Source: Rubripirellula lacrimiformis | GTDB lineage: Bacteria; Planctomycetota; Planctomycetia; Pirellulales; Pirellulaceae | Direction: 5' to 3' | Assembly (NCBI RefSeq): GCF_007741535.1 | Contig: NZ_CP036525.1 | Coordinates: 4,526,001 to 4,590,000, forward strand | DNA length: 64,000 nucleotides | Part shown: one piece after another, positions 18,477 to 28,775 of the stretch | Layout: each line of letters begins with the position of its first letter | Numbering within the stretch: the first letter of the stretch is position 1 | The notes under the pieces: generated by a model | What the model was told of the DNA's origin: nothing | Seen by the model: only the letters and a program-made list of their open reading frames with translations | The model's database searches: none | Program-made: the position numbers and the translations under genes

Positions 18477-19337
18477 TCACTCCGCGGTACTGACGCGCTC
18501 CGCGTGCTTTTCACGCAGACGTTTGGCCAAGTACTTCGCCGTTTCGTCTGCGATCACGTTGTACCCCGCCAAATTGGGATGCCGATCCCCGTACCAGCCT
18601 GGCAGGTCGCCAAGGATCGCATCCAGCTCGTTGTCCATCACTTCCACTTTCCCCCCATACACAAAGGGCTCGACCATTTCGTGATACTTTGCCGGAACTT
18701 TGTCCAGTGGATAGCGACGGTAGTTCAGTGCGTTTCGTCCCTTGGTCAACTCTTCGGCGTATCGCGGGTAGATGTCGAAAAGTTCTAGATCTTCGTCCTC
18801 GGCCGCTTGTCGGATCAGGTTGTTGATCTCGTTGCTAGCCGCTTCGCTGGAAAACGGGATCACGGTCATCGCGATCAGCTCGGCACCGGGGTGGTCTTTC
18901 CGTAATCGTTCGCACAGTTCTGCGAAATGTTTGGGGAAGTTTTCAACGAAGTTCTCAATCTTGGCACGGTCATTGATTCCGTAACGAATGAAGATGTAGT
19001 CCAGGCCCGGCAGGTCGGCCCCGTTCCGCTCGTAGCGGCCGGAATCCAAAAGACGCCGGATCGTTTCACCACCCTGGCTGGAATTGGTCACCTGGCACTC
19101 AGGCAGATCGTCTTCGGCAGCCAACAGCTGTTCCAACACCTGTTCTAGATGCGGCCCCGCTGGCTTCAACCGTCGCGGGACGCTTCCTTCGGTCGTACTG
19201 TCGCCGAGCAACAGGATTTGTTGCTTGCCATCATGTTCGGCGAACGCGACCAACGGCGACCCTGCGATCGCAAACACAAAGCCACCGATCAGAACGCGGG
19301 CGGCAATGGACTGCCACGAAAAACGACCATCATTCAT
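18477..19337 (-). CDS. Exported SGNH/GDSL hydrolase
   Basis: A 286-residue secreted esterase. The leader covers MNDGRFSWQSIAARVLIGG to about residue 33 (VAFA). SGNH blocks are clear: block I LLGDSTTEG (Ser), block II SSQGGETIRRLL, block III FIRYGINDR (Asn), block V GDRHPNLAGYNV (Asp and His). Such enzymes often remove acetyl groups from carbohydrates such as rhamnogalacturonan. ATG 19337 is chosen as the start of the signal peptide; the frame is open 59 codons further without similarity. AAAGG lies about 13 bases upstream. It is divergent from the large multidomain gene. Substrate unknown. Confidence 0.88.
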   Translation of the reverse strand: MNDGRFSWQSIAARVLIGGFVFAIAGSPLVAFAEHDGKQQILLLGDSTTEGSVPRRLKPAGPHLEQVLEQLLAAEDDLPECQVTNSSQGGETIRRLLDSGRYERNGADLPGLDYIFIRYGINDRAKIENFVENFPKHFAELCERLRKDHPGAELIAMTVIPFSSEAASNEINNLIRQAAEDEDLELFDIYPRYAEELTKGRNALNYRRYPLDKVPAKYHEMVEPFVYGGKVEVMDNELDAILGDLPGWYGDRHPNLAGYNVIADETAKYLAKRLREKHAERVSTAE

Positions 19338-19633
19338 CAGCAAGAACCTTTCTTGAAAGCACATCGAACGGAGAGACACATCCCCGCAGGGGGCTGCCGA
19401 GCCCGATGGGGGATCCACAGCGTACACGCTGGCCAGACCGCTCGCACACGATGATCCCCCAAGATCGCTGGACCGCATGGTCCCAGGCCGCCGGATCCCT
19501 GCACCCTTCGGCATCGACCACGCGCCGGTGGAATCGCCGTGCTACAATCCAGCACTCCCACCTAACGATTGCAAGTCCCCGATTGGAATGATCGAGCGTT
19601 CAGCCTGCAATCGCCCCACCCACCCCTGAATCC

Positions 19634-22600
19634 GTGTTTTCTGTGATCGGCAAATCAATCGCGCGCAAGGCGATCAGTCTCTGCATGCTGGGCATCCTTG
19701 TTTCTGGTCTTTGCAACCTTTTGCTGACGCCGTTACTGGCAGCAGATGACACTGCCGTGCTAGCGCCCGATCGCGTAGTGTCGTGGTGCATCGTTCCGTT
19801 CGATGCAAAGCAGCGTACACCCGCACAGCGGGCAGCGATGCTGCAGGAACTGGGGATCACGCGATCGGCCTACGATTGGCGTGCGCAACATGTGACTGAA
19901 TTCGAACAGGAAATCCTGGAATACCAAAAGCATGGCATCCAGTTCTTTGCATTTTGGGGGGCGCACGACGAAGCGTTCAAACTGTTCGAAAAGTATCAAC
20001 TGCACCCTCAAATCTGGCAAATGCTAGGCGAAGTCACCGGCGATACTCAACAACCGAAAGTCGAGGCTGCTGCGCAAACGCTACTTCCGCTGGCCCGGCG
20101 AACCGCTGCGCTGGGATGTGCACTCGGAATCTACAACCACGGTGGTTGGGGTGGCGAACCGCAAAACATGGTCCAGGTATGTCAGCGTCTGCATGAACTG
20201 GGCCAAGATCATGTCGGCATCGTTTACAACTTCCACCACGCACACACGCACATCAACGATTGGGCTTCGTCGCTGGCGTTGATGAAACCACACTTGTTGT
20301 GCTTGAATCTGAACGGGATGAACCCAAACGAGCAACCCAAAATCCTGGGGATTGGCAAGGGGGATCACGAACTGGAGATGATTCGAGTCGTCATTGAAAG
20401 CGGTTACGACGGACCGATCGGGATCCTGGACCACCGGGCAGATCTTGATGCACGCGAATCGCTGATCGAAAACCGTGATGGGTTGGCCTGGATCCGCAAA
20501 GAACTGGCGTCACCCGGCAGTGGCGGTCCGCTGCCACCCACACCCACCGCCGGTACCAAACCCAAATTGCCTGACGATGCACGCTCAGGCATCGTCGTTC
20601 CCGGCTCGGAAGCCTATCGCCGTCCCCCAATCACCGTCGAAGTCCGTGCGACCATCCATCGCCGCGACCGTTACAACATTCTGGTGGCCAACGATTCCAA
20701 GCAGTCATCCGACCACTGGGAACTGTTTTCGATGACTGGGAATGGTCGGTTAACCGCCTACTTGCCCGGTGCCGCACCCGATCACGTTCATTCCGATGCA
20801 ATGATTTGTGACGGCCATCCGCATACGATCGCGATGATCTACGAACAGAATCGCATCCGCCTTTACGTGGATGGCAAACAGGTCGCGGACCAGGCCGTCG
20901 TAGCGACGAATCGATTGGCAAAAGTTCCCGGCGACCTTGGCATCGGACGACTGGTCGAGGGCCGATTCCGATGCGACGGCGACATCCATTGGCTGCGGAT
21001 TTTCAAAGGAGTGCGTGAGATTGCGAACGTGCCGGCCGTCGATGTTACCGATGATGCGTCGACCATCCAGTTATGGAAGTTCGATCTCGGCGATGCAGCG
21101 CAGCCCGGCATGCCGACGACAGAGCCTTCCGCCGACGATGCTGAATCGGAACCCCGCAACAGCCAGACACAATTGCCCTACGACCCATCGCGGGTCGCCC
21201 AGTTGGTCCGCCGGGCGCAGCAATCGGGCGACGCAACACGCGGCGCTCGTGTCTTCGTGGATGAAAAGCTTGCCTGTTTGTCGTGCCACAAAATTGGATC
21301 CAAGGGCGGCACCATCGGGCCGGCTCTGACCACGATCGCCAAAGATCGGACGTTGAATCAGATTGTCGAATCGATCCTTTGGCCTCAGCGACAGGTATCG
21401 CCCGAACACATCACTTGGAAAATTTTGACGACCGATGGCAACATCGTTACCGGATTCAAACACAGTTCCGACGACCAAGCTGTGGTCATCCGCGACACGG
21501 CGACCAACAACCTGGTCACCGTTGTCACGGACGACATCGAACAAGAGATGGCAGGTGGATCAGTGATGCCCGATGGATTGACCGCCGCGATGTCCCCCGA
21601 ACAGCAATTGGACCTGATTCGGTTCATGAGCGAGCTGGGCCGCGACGGAGAACCACTTTCCGAATCGATTCAGCAGGTGATCCAGCGTGCTCAGATGCAC
21701 GGACATTCACACGGGCCAGCCGATTTCCCGCTTAGCAACCCGCCATTGCGACCCGCCAATTGGCAACACGCCACGCACACAGTCAATCGCGATCGTGCGT
21801 ACGATTTCTATACCAAACAAGCGGAGTACTTTCGTCAACAGCCCCATCCGCCGACGCTGATCAACGCCTTTCCCGGACTCGATGGCGGCGACCAGGGACA
21901 TTGGGGCAACCAGAGCGAAGTCGACTGGGCCGACGACCGCTGGAACACCACACAGCTTGGATCGCTGCAATCCGGTGTGTTTCGCGCCGACGCAATCACG
22001 GTGCCTCGCGGCGTCTGTGTCCGTCTGGGTGACGACGGTGAAATGTCAGCCTGTTTCAATCCCGACACTTTGGCCTTTGACGCCGTCTGGACTGGCGGTT
22101 TCGTCAAGTTCAGCTCGGTCCGCGAGGGGTTCCTCGGTGGGTTGAAACCAGACGGATCGTTGATCCCGGTACCGACGCCCCGCAATATCGATGGTCCCTT
22201 CCAATACCACGGCTATTACCGCAGTGGCCAACGCGTCATTTTTTCGTACACCATCGACGGCGTGAAGTATCTCGATTCCGCTTGGGTGGACGACGGAAAG
22301 TTCGTTCGCGACTTTGCACCCGCGGACGAACATCCCTTACGCGATCGGACGACCGGTGGACCGCGCCAATGGCCGCAAGTGATCGAAACCACGATCACCC
22401 TTGGCACCCAGCGTCCGTACGCGATCGATACGATCGCATTGCCCTATGACAACCCTTGGAACGCACTGGTTTCCTGCGGCGGGCACGACTTCCTCGGCGA
22501 CGGCAGCGCTCTGGTGTGCACGATGCAAGGCGACGTCTGGCACGTCAGCGGATTGGATTCGGGTTTGGTGCCCCAAGACTCGGGTTCCAAAAACGCGGGT

Positions 22601-24292
22601 ACCGAAAACGCAAATCAACCAGGCGTTGCACGTTGGACGCGTTTCGCATCCGGCCTGCACCATGCCTTGGGATTGGTCGTGTCCGACGGACAGGTCTACG
22701 TTCAATGCCGAGACCAACTGACGCGGTTGACCGATCTAAACGACGACGGCGAAGCGGACTTCTATGAATGTTTCAGCAACGCACCAATCACATCATCGGC
22801 CGGGCATGATTTCATCTGCGGCCTACAGCGCGACCGCCGAGGTCACTTCTATACTGCGTCCGGCAATCAGGGGCTGTTGCGAATTTCCCCAAATGGCAAG
22901 ACGGCGACGGTCGTTGCGACCGGTTTCCGGAACCCCGACGGTTTGGGGATCCTGCCTGACGGGACTGTCACGGTACCGGTTTCCGAAGGCGGATGGACAC
23001 CTGCATCGGCAATCCACGCGGTCAAACACGCCGCGTCAGACAGCGGCGATCATCCGCCTCACCATGGATACGGCGGCCCCAAGAATGGCCAACCACCAGA
23101 GTTGCCGCTGGTGTACCTGCCGCGCGGCATCGACAACTCCAGCGGTGGCCAAGTCCACGTCGACAGCCAATCTTTCGGACCGCTGCAGGATCAGTTGTTG
23201 CATTTCTCGTTCGGCGCCGGCACCTGGTTCAGCGTGCTTCGTGACCAGGTCGATGGTCAAATCCAAGGCGCCGTGGTCCCGCTGGCCGGCGACTTTTTGT
23301 CCGGCGCTCACCGCGGTCGGTTCCATCCGGTGGATGGGCAACTGTACGTTTGCGGCATGTCCGGATGGGGAACCTACACGCCGGACGACGGGTGTTTCCA
23401 ACGAGTTCGTTACACCGGCGACGTCGTTCAAATGCCTGTCGCATTTCACGCTTTCCGAAATGGCATTCGCATCACATTCGCTGAACCGATCGATGTCGCA
23501 ACCGCCGCAGATCCCGCGCATCATTTTGCGCAGTGTTGGAACTATCGCTACAGCGGCGCATACGGATCGCCGGAGTATTCCAGCACTCATCCGGGCACCG
23601 CGGGACACGATCCTCTGCGGATCGAATCGGCAAAGGTCCTCGACGATGGGCGTTCGTTGTTTCTGGAGATCCCCGAACTGCAACCGGTCAACCAATTGCA
23701 TTTGCGAATGCATGTCAACGACGACGAACCGGTTTCCAGCAATCCCGCCGGCAGCGGCCATGACCTGTTCATCACGTTACACAAGCTCGACGAACCGTTC
23801 ACCGCCTTCGATGGTTACCAACTGCGTCAGAAGCAAATCGCGGTGCACCCAATGCTTTTCGACTTAGCAACCATGACCAAGCGAACGCCCAATCGATGGC
23901 ACCAACCGATCGCGAACGCTCGAAAGATTCAAATCGAAACGGGCAGCAATCTCAGCTACGTCACACGGCAATTCACCGTCCGTGCCAATGAACCGCTAGC
24001 GTTGACTCTATCGAACCCGGACGTCGTTCCTCATAACTGGGTGCTGGTCGAACCCGGTGCGATGCAGCAGGTAGGCCAGTTGGGCAACCAGATGATCGCG
24101 GATCCCTACGCTTTTGCTCGACAATACATCCCGCAAACCAACCAAATCATCGCCCATACCGATATTGTGTCTGCGGGCCAGGACGAAACCATCTACTTCG
24201 TCGCGCCAAACCAGCCCGGCCGGTATCCATTCCTTTGTACCTTTCCCGGTCACTGGATGGTCATGAACGGAACAATGATCGTGACCGAATAG
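19634..24292 (+). CDS. Giant exported protein: TIM barrel, LamG-like, cytochrome c, beta-propeller and cupredoxin
   Basis: 1552 residues with a leader (SLCMLGILVSGLCNLLL) cleaved near LLAADD. Domains in order: xylose-isomerase-like TIM barrel (about 45-295; GIYNHGGWGG, YNFHHAHTHI, GILDHRADLD); concanavalin/LamG-like domain (about 330-480; IRLYVDGKQVADQ); c-type haem domain with CLSCH at 548-552; a region like DUF6797 (FPGLDGGDQGHWGNQSEVDW); a sorbosone-dehydrogenase-like propeller (about 900-1250); and a C-terminal cupredoxin with His1467 (PHNW), Cys1535, His1540 and Met1542 as type 1 copper ligands. Two electron carriers flank a possible sugar dehydrogenase, so extracytoplasmic sugar oxidation with internal electron transfer is plausible. 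The GTG start is the most upstream that fits; ATG 19685 would still leave a leader. Confidence 0.85.
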   Translation: MFSVIGKSIARKAISLCMLGILVSGLCNLLLTPLLAADDTAVLAPDRVVSWCIVPFDAKQRTPAQRAAMLQELGITRSAYDWRAQHVTEFEQEILEYQKHGIQFFAFWGAHDEAFKLFEKYQLHPQIWQMLGEVTGDTQQPKVEAAAQTLLPLARRTAALGCALGIYNHGGWGGEPQNMVQVCQRLHELGQDHVGIVYNFHHAHTHINDWASSLALMKPHLLCLNLNGMNPNEQPKILGIGKGDHELEMIRVVIESGYDGPIGILDHRADLDARESLIENRDGLAWIRKELASPGSGGPLPPTPTAGTKPKLPDDARSGIVVPGSEAYRRPPITVEVRATIHRRDRYNILVANDSKQSSDHWELFSMTGNGRLTAYLPGAAPDHVHSDAMICDGHPHTIAMIYEQNRIRLYVDGKQVADQAVVATNRLAKVPGDLGIGRLVEGRFRCDGDIHWLRIFKGVREIANVPAVDVTDDASTIQLWKFDLGDAAQPGMPTTEPSADDAESEPRNSQTQLPYDPSRVAQLVRRAQQSGDATRGARVFVDEKLACLSCHKIGSKGGTIGPALTTIAKDRTLNQIVESILWPQRQVSPEHITWKILTTDGNIVTGFKHSSDDQAVVIRDTATNNLVTVVTDDIEQEMAGGSVMPDGLTAAMSPEQQLDLIRFMSELGRDGEPLSESIQQVIQRAQMHGHSHGPADFPLSNPPLRPANWQHATHTVNRDRAYDFYTKQAEYFRQQPHPPTLINAFPGLDGGDQGHWGNQSEVDWADDRWNTTQLGSLQSGVFRADAITVPRGVCVRLGDDGEMSACFNPDTLAFDAVWTGGFVKFSSVREGFLGGLKPDGSLIPVPTPRNIDGPFQYHGYYRSGQRVIFSYTIDGVKYLDSAWVDDGKFVRDFAPADEHPLRDRTTGGPRQWPQVIETTITLGTQRPYAIDTIALPYDNPWNALVSCGGHDFLGDGSALVCTMQGDVWHVSGLDSGLVPQDSGSKNAGTENANQPGVARWTRFASGLHHALGLVVSDGQVYVQCRDQLTRLTDLNDDGEADFYECFSNAPITSSAGHDFICGLQRDRRGHFYTASGNQGLLRISPNGKTATVVATGFRNPDGLGILPDGTVTVPVSEGGWTPASAIHAVKHAASDSGDHPPHHGYGGPKNGQPPELPLVYLPRGIDNSSGGQVHVDSQSFGPLQDQLLHFSFGAGTWFSVLRDQVDGQIQGAVVPLAGDFLSGAHRGRFHPVDGQLYVCGMSGWGTYTPDDGCFQRVRYTGDVVQMPVAFHAFRNGIRITFAEPIDVATAADPAHHFAQCWNYRYSGAYGSPEYSSTHPGTAGHDPLRIESAKVLDDGRSLFLEIPELQPVNQLHLRMHVNDDEPVSSNPAGSGHDLFITLHKLDEPFTAFDGYQLRQKQIAVHPMLFDLATMTKRTPNRWHQPIANARKIQIETGSNLSYVTRQFTVRANEPLALTLSNPDVVPHNWVLVEPGAMQQVGQLGNQMIADPYAFARQYIPQTNQIIAHTDIVSAGQDETIYFVAPNQPGRYPFLCTFPGHWMVMNGTMIVTE

Positions 24293-24331
24293 GACGCGAA
24301 AGGCGACGACCAGCGACTCACCCACACCGCA

Positions 24332-25393
24332 ATGGACACCCCCATCATGAATAGATTCGTCTTCCAGCTTCTATTGGCATGCTGTGCAACAGCCGCCCTC
24401 GCCGACGACGCAACTTTTACTGCCGCACCGGCAGGTTCGTTTACGATCGCGGTCATCCCGGACACTCAGTCCTACGTCAAACAAACATCCGCGTCCGACT
24501 CGGACGGCGATGCAGTCCTTCGCAATCCCATTTTCGAAACGATCACCGATTGGATTGCGACGAATCGTCAGCAGCAAAACATTGTCTTTGTCAGCCACGT
24601 TGGCGACATCGTCGACAAGAATGTTCCTGAGCAATGGAACGTGGCTCGCCAGTGCATGGATCGGATTCACGGCGTCATCCCCTATGGCGTGACGGTTGGA
24701 AACCACGACATGGTCACCGCAGGCGACTCGTCATTGTTCCAAAAGTACTTCCCCGAGTCACGCTTCAAAGACTTTGACTGGTACGGCGGCTCGTTTCACC
24801 CCGATCGTCCAGATCCAGCAATCTCTGGCAATAACGCCAACAGTTACCAGAAAATCCGCACGCCGCATTTGAATCTGCTGCATCTGAATTTGGAATGCAA
24901 CGCACCGGATGATGTATTGGCTTGGGCCAACAAGACCATTGCCAGTCATCCCAAGCATCATGTCATCATCACCACCCACATGGACCTGGGCCCGACACAC
25001 CGTCCGACCACCAACCAAGGATACATCATTGATCCGAAGGGCCGGATGGAATGGAAGAAGTGCCATTCGCGGCGAGGCAACACGGCTGTCGAAATGTGGG
25101 ACAAGTGTTTCAAACTGCACGAGAATGTGTTTCTGATTTGTTCCGGTGACCAACGTCGCAGTCAAGCCATGCACGTGACCGCACACGGTGACCATGGCAA
25201 CGTCGTTCATTCATGTTTGTCCGATTACAGCAGCGATGGTTCGTTGCGACTCTACCGATTTGTGCCCGACGAGGATCGCGTGGATGTGATCACCTACAAT
25301 GCAGATCGCGAACAGCTGACACGAACCACCCAGCTGGTTGCGGACCACGAAGAGCATCAGTTTTCGTTCGAACACTCGATGCCGTCGCCATAG
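24332..25393 (+). CDS. Exported calcineurin-like metallophosphoesterase
   Basis: A 353-residue secreted protein. The leader is MNRFVFQLLLACCATAALA, so ATG 24347 is an equally good start. Metallophosphoesterase motifs in order: IAVIPDTQSY (metal Asp), VSHVGDIVDKNV (GD), VTVGNHDMV (GNHD), a later HHVIITTHMDLG and a CSGDQRR segment with QAMHVTAHGDHGN. These would bind two metal ions and cleave a phosphate ester. It follows the giant protein by 40 bp and precedes the Tat-exported oxidoreductase, so the three may form one transcript. The substrate cannot be told from sequence. Confidence 0.9.
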   Translation: MDTPIMNRFVFQLLLACCATAALADDATFTAAPAGSFTIAVIPDTQSYVKQTSASDSDGDAVLRNPIFETITDWIATNRQQQNIVFVSHVGDIVDKNVPEQWNVARQCMDRIHGVIPYGVTVGNHDMVTAGDSSLFQKYFPESRFKDFDWYGGSFHPDRPDPAISGNNANSYQKIRTPHLNLLHLNLECNAPDDVLAWANKTIASHPKHHVIITTHMDLGPTHRPTTNQGYIIDPKGRMEWKKCHSRRGNTAVEMWDKCFKLHENVFLICSGDQRRSQAMHVTAHGDHGNVVHSCLSDYSSDGSLRLYRFVPDEDRVDVITYNADREQLTRTTQLVADHEEHQFSFEHSMPSP

Positions 25394-25492
25394 TGCCCCG
25401 TCGCAAGGCCCATGCGGCATACGAACTGTCAGCGGCGAACTATTCGCCAACGCCTGCGAATACCTCTCAGCCCCAACCACCAGGTAACAACG

Positions 25493-26938
25493 ATGGACCG
25501 CAAAGCCGCATCACGCCGAACCTTTTTGCAAACCACCGCTGGCGGCTTGGTCGTCTCTGCTGCCTTGACGTCACCGGACACTCAGGCCGCCGAGTCGAGT
25601 TCCGCAACCCGCATCGCCAACCCTATCGGCGGTGACGTCCTCCGTACCGAAGCGACACTATCACCGGACGCCAAGCATTTGCTGGAACAGCCGCGATCGA
25701 TTCCCGTGGTGGGAAAGACCGACGTGCTTGTCTGTGGTGGTGGTCCGGCTGGGATCGCCGCAGCGGTAGCCGCCGCGCGTGCCGGAGCGAGCGTCCAATT
25801 GATCGAAGTCGCTGGATGTCTGGGCGGCGTCTGGACCGCAGGACTGTTGACCAAGATTCTGGACGCAGAAAACAAGTCCGGGATCATGGCCGAATTGCTG
25901 CATCGGTTCGCCGCCGAAGGAAGTGAGGTGGCCAACCAGAGCAACGGGACAGTCTACGACCCCGAAATCGCCAAGCTGGTCTTGGAAGACATTTGCATCG
26001 AAGCGGGAGTAAAAATTCGTTTGCACACGCGGCTTGTCGGAGCCGTCACGGACTCGGATCGCCGCGTCGTCGCCGTGGTCACCGAATCCAAATCAGGACG
26101 CGAAACCTGGTTAGCCGATCGATTTGTCGACTGCAGCGGTGATGGTGATCTGGCAGCTCACGCAGGCTGTCGCTTCGATCTGGGCGTGGGTGCAGATTGT
26201 CAGTGCCAACCGATGTCGATGATGGCATTGCTGACAGGGATCGACGCCGATGAAGTGCGACCGTACATCCGGGAAACTGCCAGCTCGGCAAAACCCTTGT
26301 TGCTGAAATTGATGGAAGACAATGGGATGTCGCCGTCTTACCGTGCACCAACCTTGCGGCATCTGCACAGCGATATTTTCTCCATCATGACCAATCACGA
26401 ATACGGTGTTTCCGCGTTCGACGCTGGCGCGATCACCGATTCAACGATCCGCGCGCGCCGCGAAGTCCACGATCTGGTCAACGGTCTACGCCGCATCGGT
26501 GGTCCCTGGAAAGAGATCGCCGTGGTAGCAACCGCCGAACAGATCGGAGTTCGTGAAGGTCGACGCATCCGCGGTCGATACAAAATCACCGCCGACGATG
26601 TTGCCACCGGTCGAAAGCACCCGCAATCCGTCTGCACCGCCAAGTTCCCCATCGACGTACATGCGCTGAACGACCACGGAAACAAAGAAATCAACAGCGA
26701 GTTTAAAAAGGGTGGTCATCAACCCTACGGCATCCCCTACCCCGCACTGATTGCCGAAGACGTGGACGGACTGTTGCTAGCCGGCCGCTGCATCAGCGGC
26801 GACTTCATCGCCCATTCCAGCTATCGAGTAACCGGCAACTCCGTCCCCATGGGCGAAGCCGCCGGCCGAGCCGCCGCCGTCTCAATCCAACAGAATGTGA
26901 TGCCCCACGAACTGGACTGGAACGAAATCAAAGGCTAG
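25493..26938 (+). CDS. Tat-exported FAD-dependent oxidoreductase
   Basis: A 481-residue flavoprotein. The N terminus is a twin-arginine leader (KAASRRTFLQTTAGG followed by a hydrophobic stretch). The FAD fold is DVLVCGGGPAGIAAAVAAAR with LIEVAGCLGGVWTAGLLT, then the FAD_oxidored (PF12831) pattern VDCSGDGDLAAHAGCRFD and a C-terminal LLLAGRCISGDFIAHSSYR with GEAAGRAAAVS. This group includes planctomycete exported dehydrogenases of unknown substrate. ATG 25493 is chosen because it begins the Tat leader. The folded, cofactor-loaded export fits the redox theme of the giant protein upstream. It ends immediately before the first composite repeat. Confidence 0.9.
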   Translation: MDRKAASRRTFLQTTAGGLVVSAALTSPDTQAAESSSATRIANPIGGDVLRTEATLSPDAKHLLEQPRSIPVVGKTDVLVCGGGPAGIAAAVAAARAGASVQLIEVAGCLGGVWTAGLLTKILDAENKSGIMAELLHRFAAEGSEVANQSNGTVYDPEIAKLVLEDICIEAGVKIRLHTRLVGAVTDSDRRVVAVVTESKSGRETWLADRFVDCSGDGDLAAHAGCRFDLGVGADCQCQPMSMMALLTGIDADEVRPYIRETASSAKPLLLKLMEDNGMSPSYRAPTLRHLHSDIFSIMTNHEYGVSAFDAGAITDSTIRARREVHDLVNGLRRIGGPWKEIAVVATAEQIGVREGRRIRGRYKITADDVATGRKHPQSVCTAKFPIDVHALNDHGNKEINSEFKKGGHQPYGIPYPALIAEDVDGLLLAGRCISGDFIAHSSYRVTGNSVPMGEAAGRAAAVSIQQNVMPHELDWNEIKG

Positions 26939-27021
26939 TCACCATACATCGCACTCTCCTCCGTTTCGACCGGAGCAAAGAGGCGTGTAGGAAGGTAGTT
27001 TACCCGGCAAACCTCTTTTTG

Positions 27022-27421
27022 CCTCCTCTCCGCCGGATCCGATTGAAGTGAAGCTTCGATGGGATCTGGGGGAGAGAGCGGGCGCAACGATTGCAAATTG
27101 CAAAATGAACATTTCAAAATGCAAATTTGCAAAGGCAGAAACGCTGCCCACCGTTTCTTCGATGACCAATTTGCATTGTTCAATTTGCAATTTGCAATCG
27201 TTCTTCCACAGGCCCCCTCACCCCAGCCCTCTCCCCCACGGTGAACGCGAGCAAAACTCGCGTTCAACAAGGGGGAGAGGGGGCTAAGAAGTGTGGCGTG
27301 GCAATGGTTGATTGGCTCGTTAAATTTGGCCTCTTTTGGCCTCTTTTGGCCCCCTCTCCCCCGGATCCCATCGAAGTGGAGCTTCGATGGGATCTGGGGG
27401 AGAGGGTTGGGGTGAGGGGGG
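27022..27421. repeat. Composite palindromic mosaic A-C-B-A, locus 1
   Basis: Four elements fill the space between convergent genes. A (27022-27083, degenerate): C-rich arm, GGATCC core, loop TGAAG, G-rich arm. C (27088-27200, 113 bp): AT-rich ends CGATTGCAAATTGCAAAATG and CAATTTGCAATTTGCAATCG, inverted to each other, around an unconserved core. B (27211-27290): hairpin GAACGCGAG-CAAAA-CTCGCGTTC between C- and G-rich arms, ending GGGGGCTAAGAA. A (27350-27421): full copy with loop TGGAG. The same order occurs at 32934-34961. The long frames running through these are by-products of the repeats. Confidence 0.9.
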
Positions 27422-27442
27422 CACAACTCCCATCGTCCCTCC

Positions 27443-28342
27443 CTAGCTCACGTCGCGCCAACGCGACTTCGGATCAAACCCAAGCATCTCTTTCGCCTTA
27501 TCGATTGCGTAGAACGTTTCGAACTCGCCCATCGCTCGCGTCACCGGCACGTCGTCGTAGAACGTCGCCGCCACGTCAGCGCTGGACATTCCAACCGACG
27601 AATCCCCGTTGGCGACATTGAACACCTGATACCCAAGCCCATCTGCGGCTAACGCTCGGTCGACAAAGTCACTCAGGTCACGCGTGTCGATATACCCGAA
27701 AATGTTGCGGCGACGACAGGCAGCGTCGACACGCCAACGCGGCGCGAGCTCCGCATACTCGTGCGGTTCGATCACGTTGTTCAATCGCAACGCATAGATT
27801 TCCGCCCCCGATCGAGCGTGAAAGGAACGGCCGCAGGCTTCATTACAAACCTTGGACATCGCATAGGCGTCCTGCGGCACCGTCGGATGTTCCTCGTCCA
27901 CCGGGATGTATTGCGGCCGCACTTCGCCGCTGGCAAAGCAAACGCCGTAAGTTGTCTCAGATGACGCAAACATGATCTTCGGCACCCCCAACTTCACCGC
28001 CGCCTCCAACACGTTGTACGTCGACACCGTGTTGATTCGAAAACACTCCGGGTCAGGGCGTAGCTGAATGCGGGCGATCGCGGCAAAGTGAATCACCGCG
28101 TCGAATTTTAACGCTTGCGACCGCTCATCACCCATTCCTGCATCCAGCTCATCGAACCCCGTGATCCCCGACATCGCGGAAAACACTTGCCCCGCGTCCG
28201 TCAAGTCCGTGGTCAAATCAAATGCACCAGGAATGCCCGCTGGAACAAGGTCCAGGTTCAGAACCCGGTGCCCACGCGCGACCAGATCAGCGACGACGTA
28301 ACGGCCGGCCTTGCCCGAACCACCGGTAAACAGAATCCGCAT
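27443..28342 (-). CDS. NAD-dependent epimerase/dehydratase family protein
   Basis: A 299-residue extended SDR. The nucleotide motif MRILFTGGSGKAGRYVVADL is at the very start. Further motifs are VIHFAAIARIQ, NTVSTYNVLEAA, MFASSETTYG (catalytic Ser/Thr region), DAYAMSKVCNEACG (YxxxK) and the substrate-side LRLNNVIEPHEYAELAPRW with YIDTRDLSDFVDRAL. It probably modifies a nucleotide sugar or related metabolite in the cytosol. ATG 28342 is chosen because the Rossmann strand begins there; the frame is open 15 codons more. Its 3' end abuts the repeat mosaic. Exact substrate unknown. Confidence 0.88.
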   Translation of the reverse strand: MRILFTGGSGKAGRYVVADLVARGHRVLNLDLVPAGIPGAFDLTTDLTDAGQVFSAMSGITGFDELDAGMGDERSQALKFDAVIHFAAIARIQLRPDPECFRINTVSTYNVLEAAVKLGVPKIMFASSETTYGVCFASGEVRPQYIPVDEEHPTVPQDAYAMSKVCNEACGRSFHARSGAEIYALRLNNVIEPHEYAELAPRWRVDAACRRRNIFGYIDTRDLSDFVDRALAADGLGYQVFNVANGDSSVGMSSADVAATFYDDVPVTRAMGEFETFYAIDKAKEMLGFDPKSRWRDVS

Positions 28343-28775
28343 TTTCGTTCTCCATTGACGCCAAGAATATCGCATCAAGTGGAGCACAAAAACAGAACGC
28401 TCGACAGGAGCAGTCGAATCAAAATCGATGCCTCTTGTTGCTCAGTCCGCACGCGATGGCATCGCATCGATGATCCTGTGAAGACGGAATTCCTTGCGAC
28501 CGTCTATACCCAAGGGCGTATGACTCGATTGAGCGATAGCACCGGTTCTCTAGTGACGAAATCAAGGCGAACGCCCAGACTTCACATTTTCATTGTCAAC
28601 CGGCACGCCCTGGTTTGCTTCATGGTCGCGTCTCCAAATAGGCTCTGTGCCCACCACGTGCTATCGGTTTGCTGGTTCAGTGAATCGCGACGCGCAGCCG
28701 ACCGGGAATCACCCACTGTCGGTGACCGTCAGCGCCCCACATTGGCAATCGAGGGTTGGCTTCATCAACAAGCCG
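28343..28775. other. Intergenic stretch without a supported gene
   Basis: About 430 bp between the epimerase start and the 3' end of the prolyl oligopeptidase gene, both on the minus strand. A plus-strand open frame crosses both neighbours but overlaps them extensively and lacks any similarity. The epimerase promoter is expected here; no repeat of the A, B or C type is present. Confidence 0.45.
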
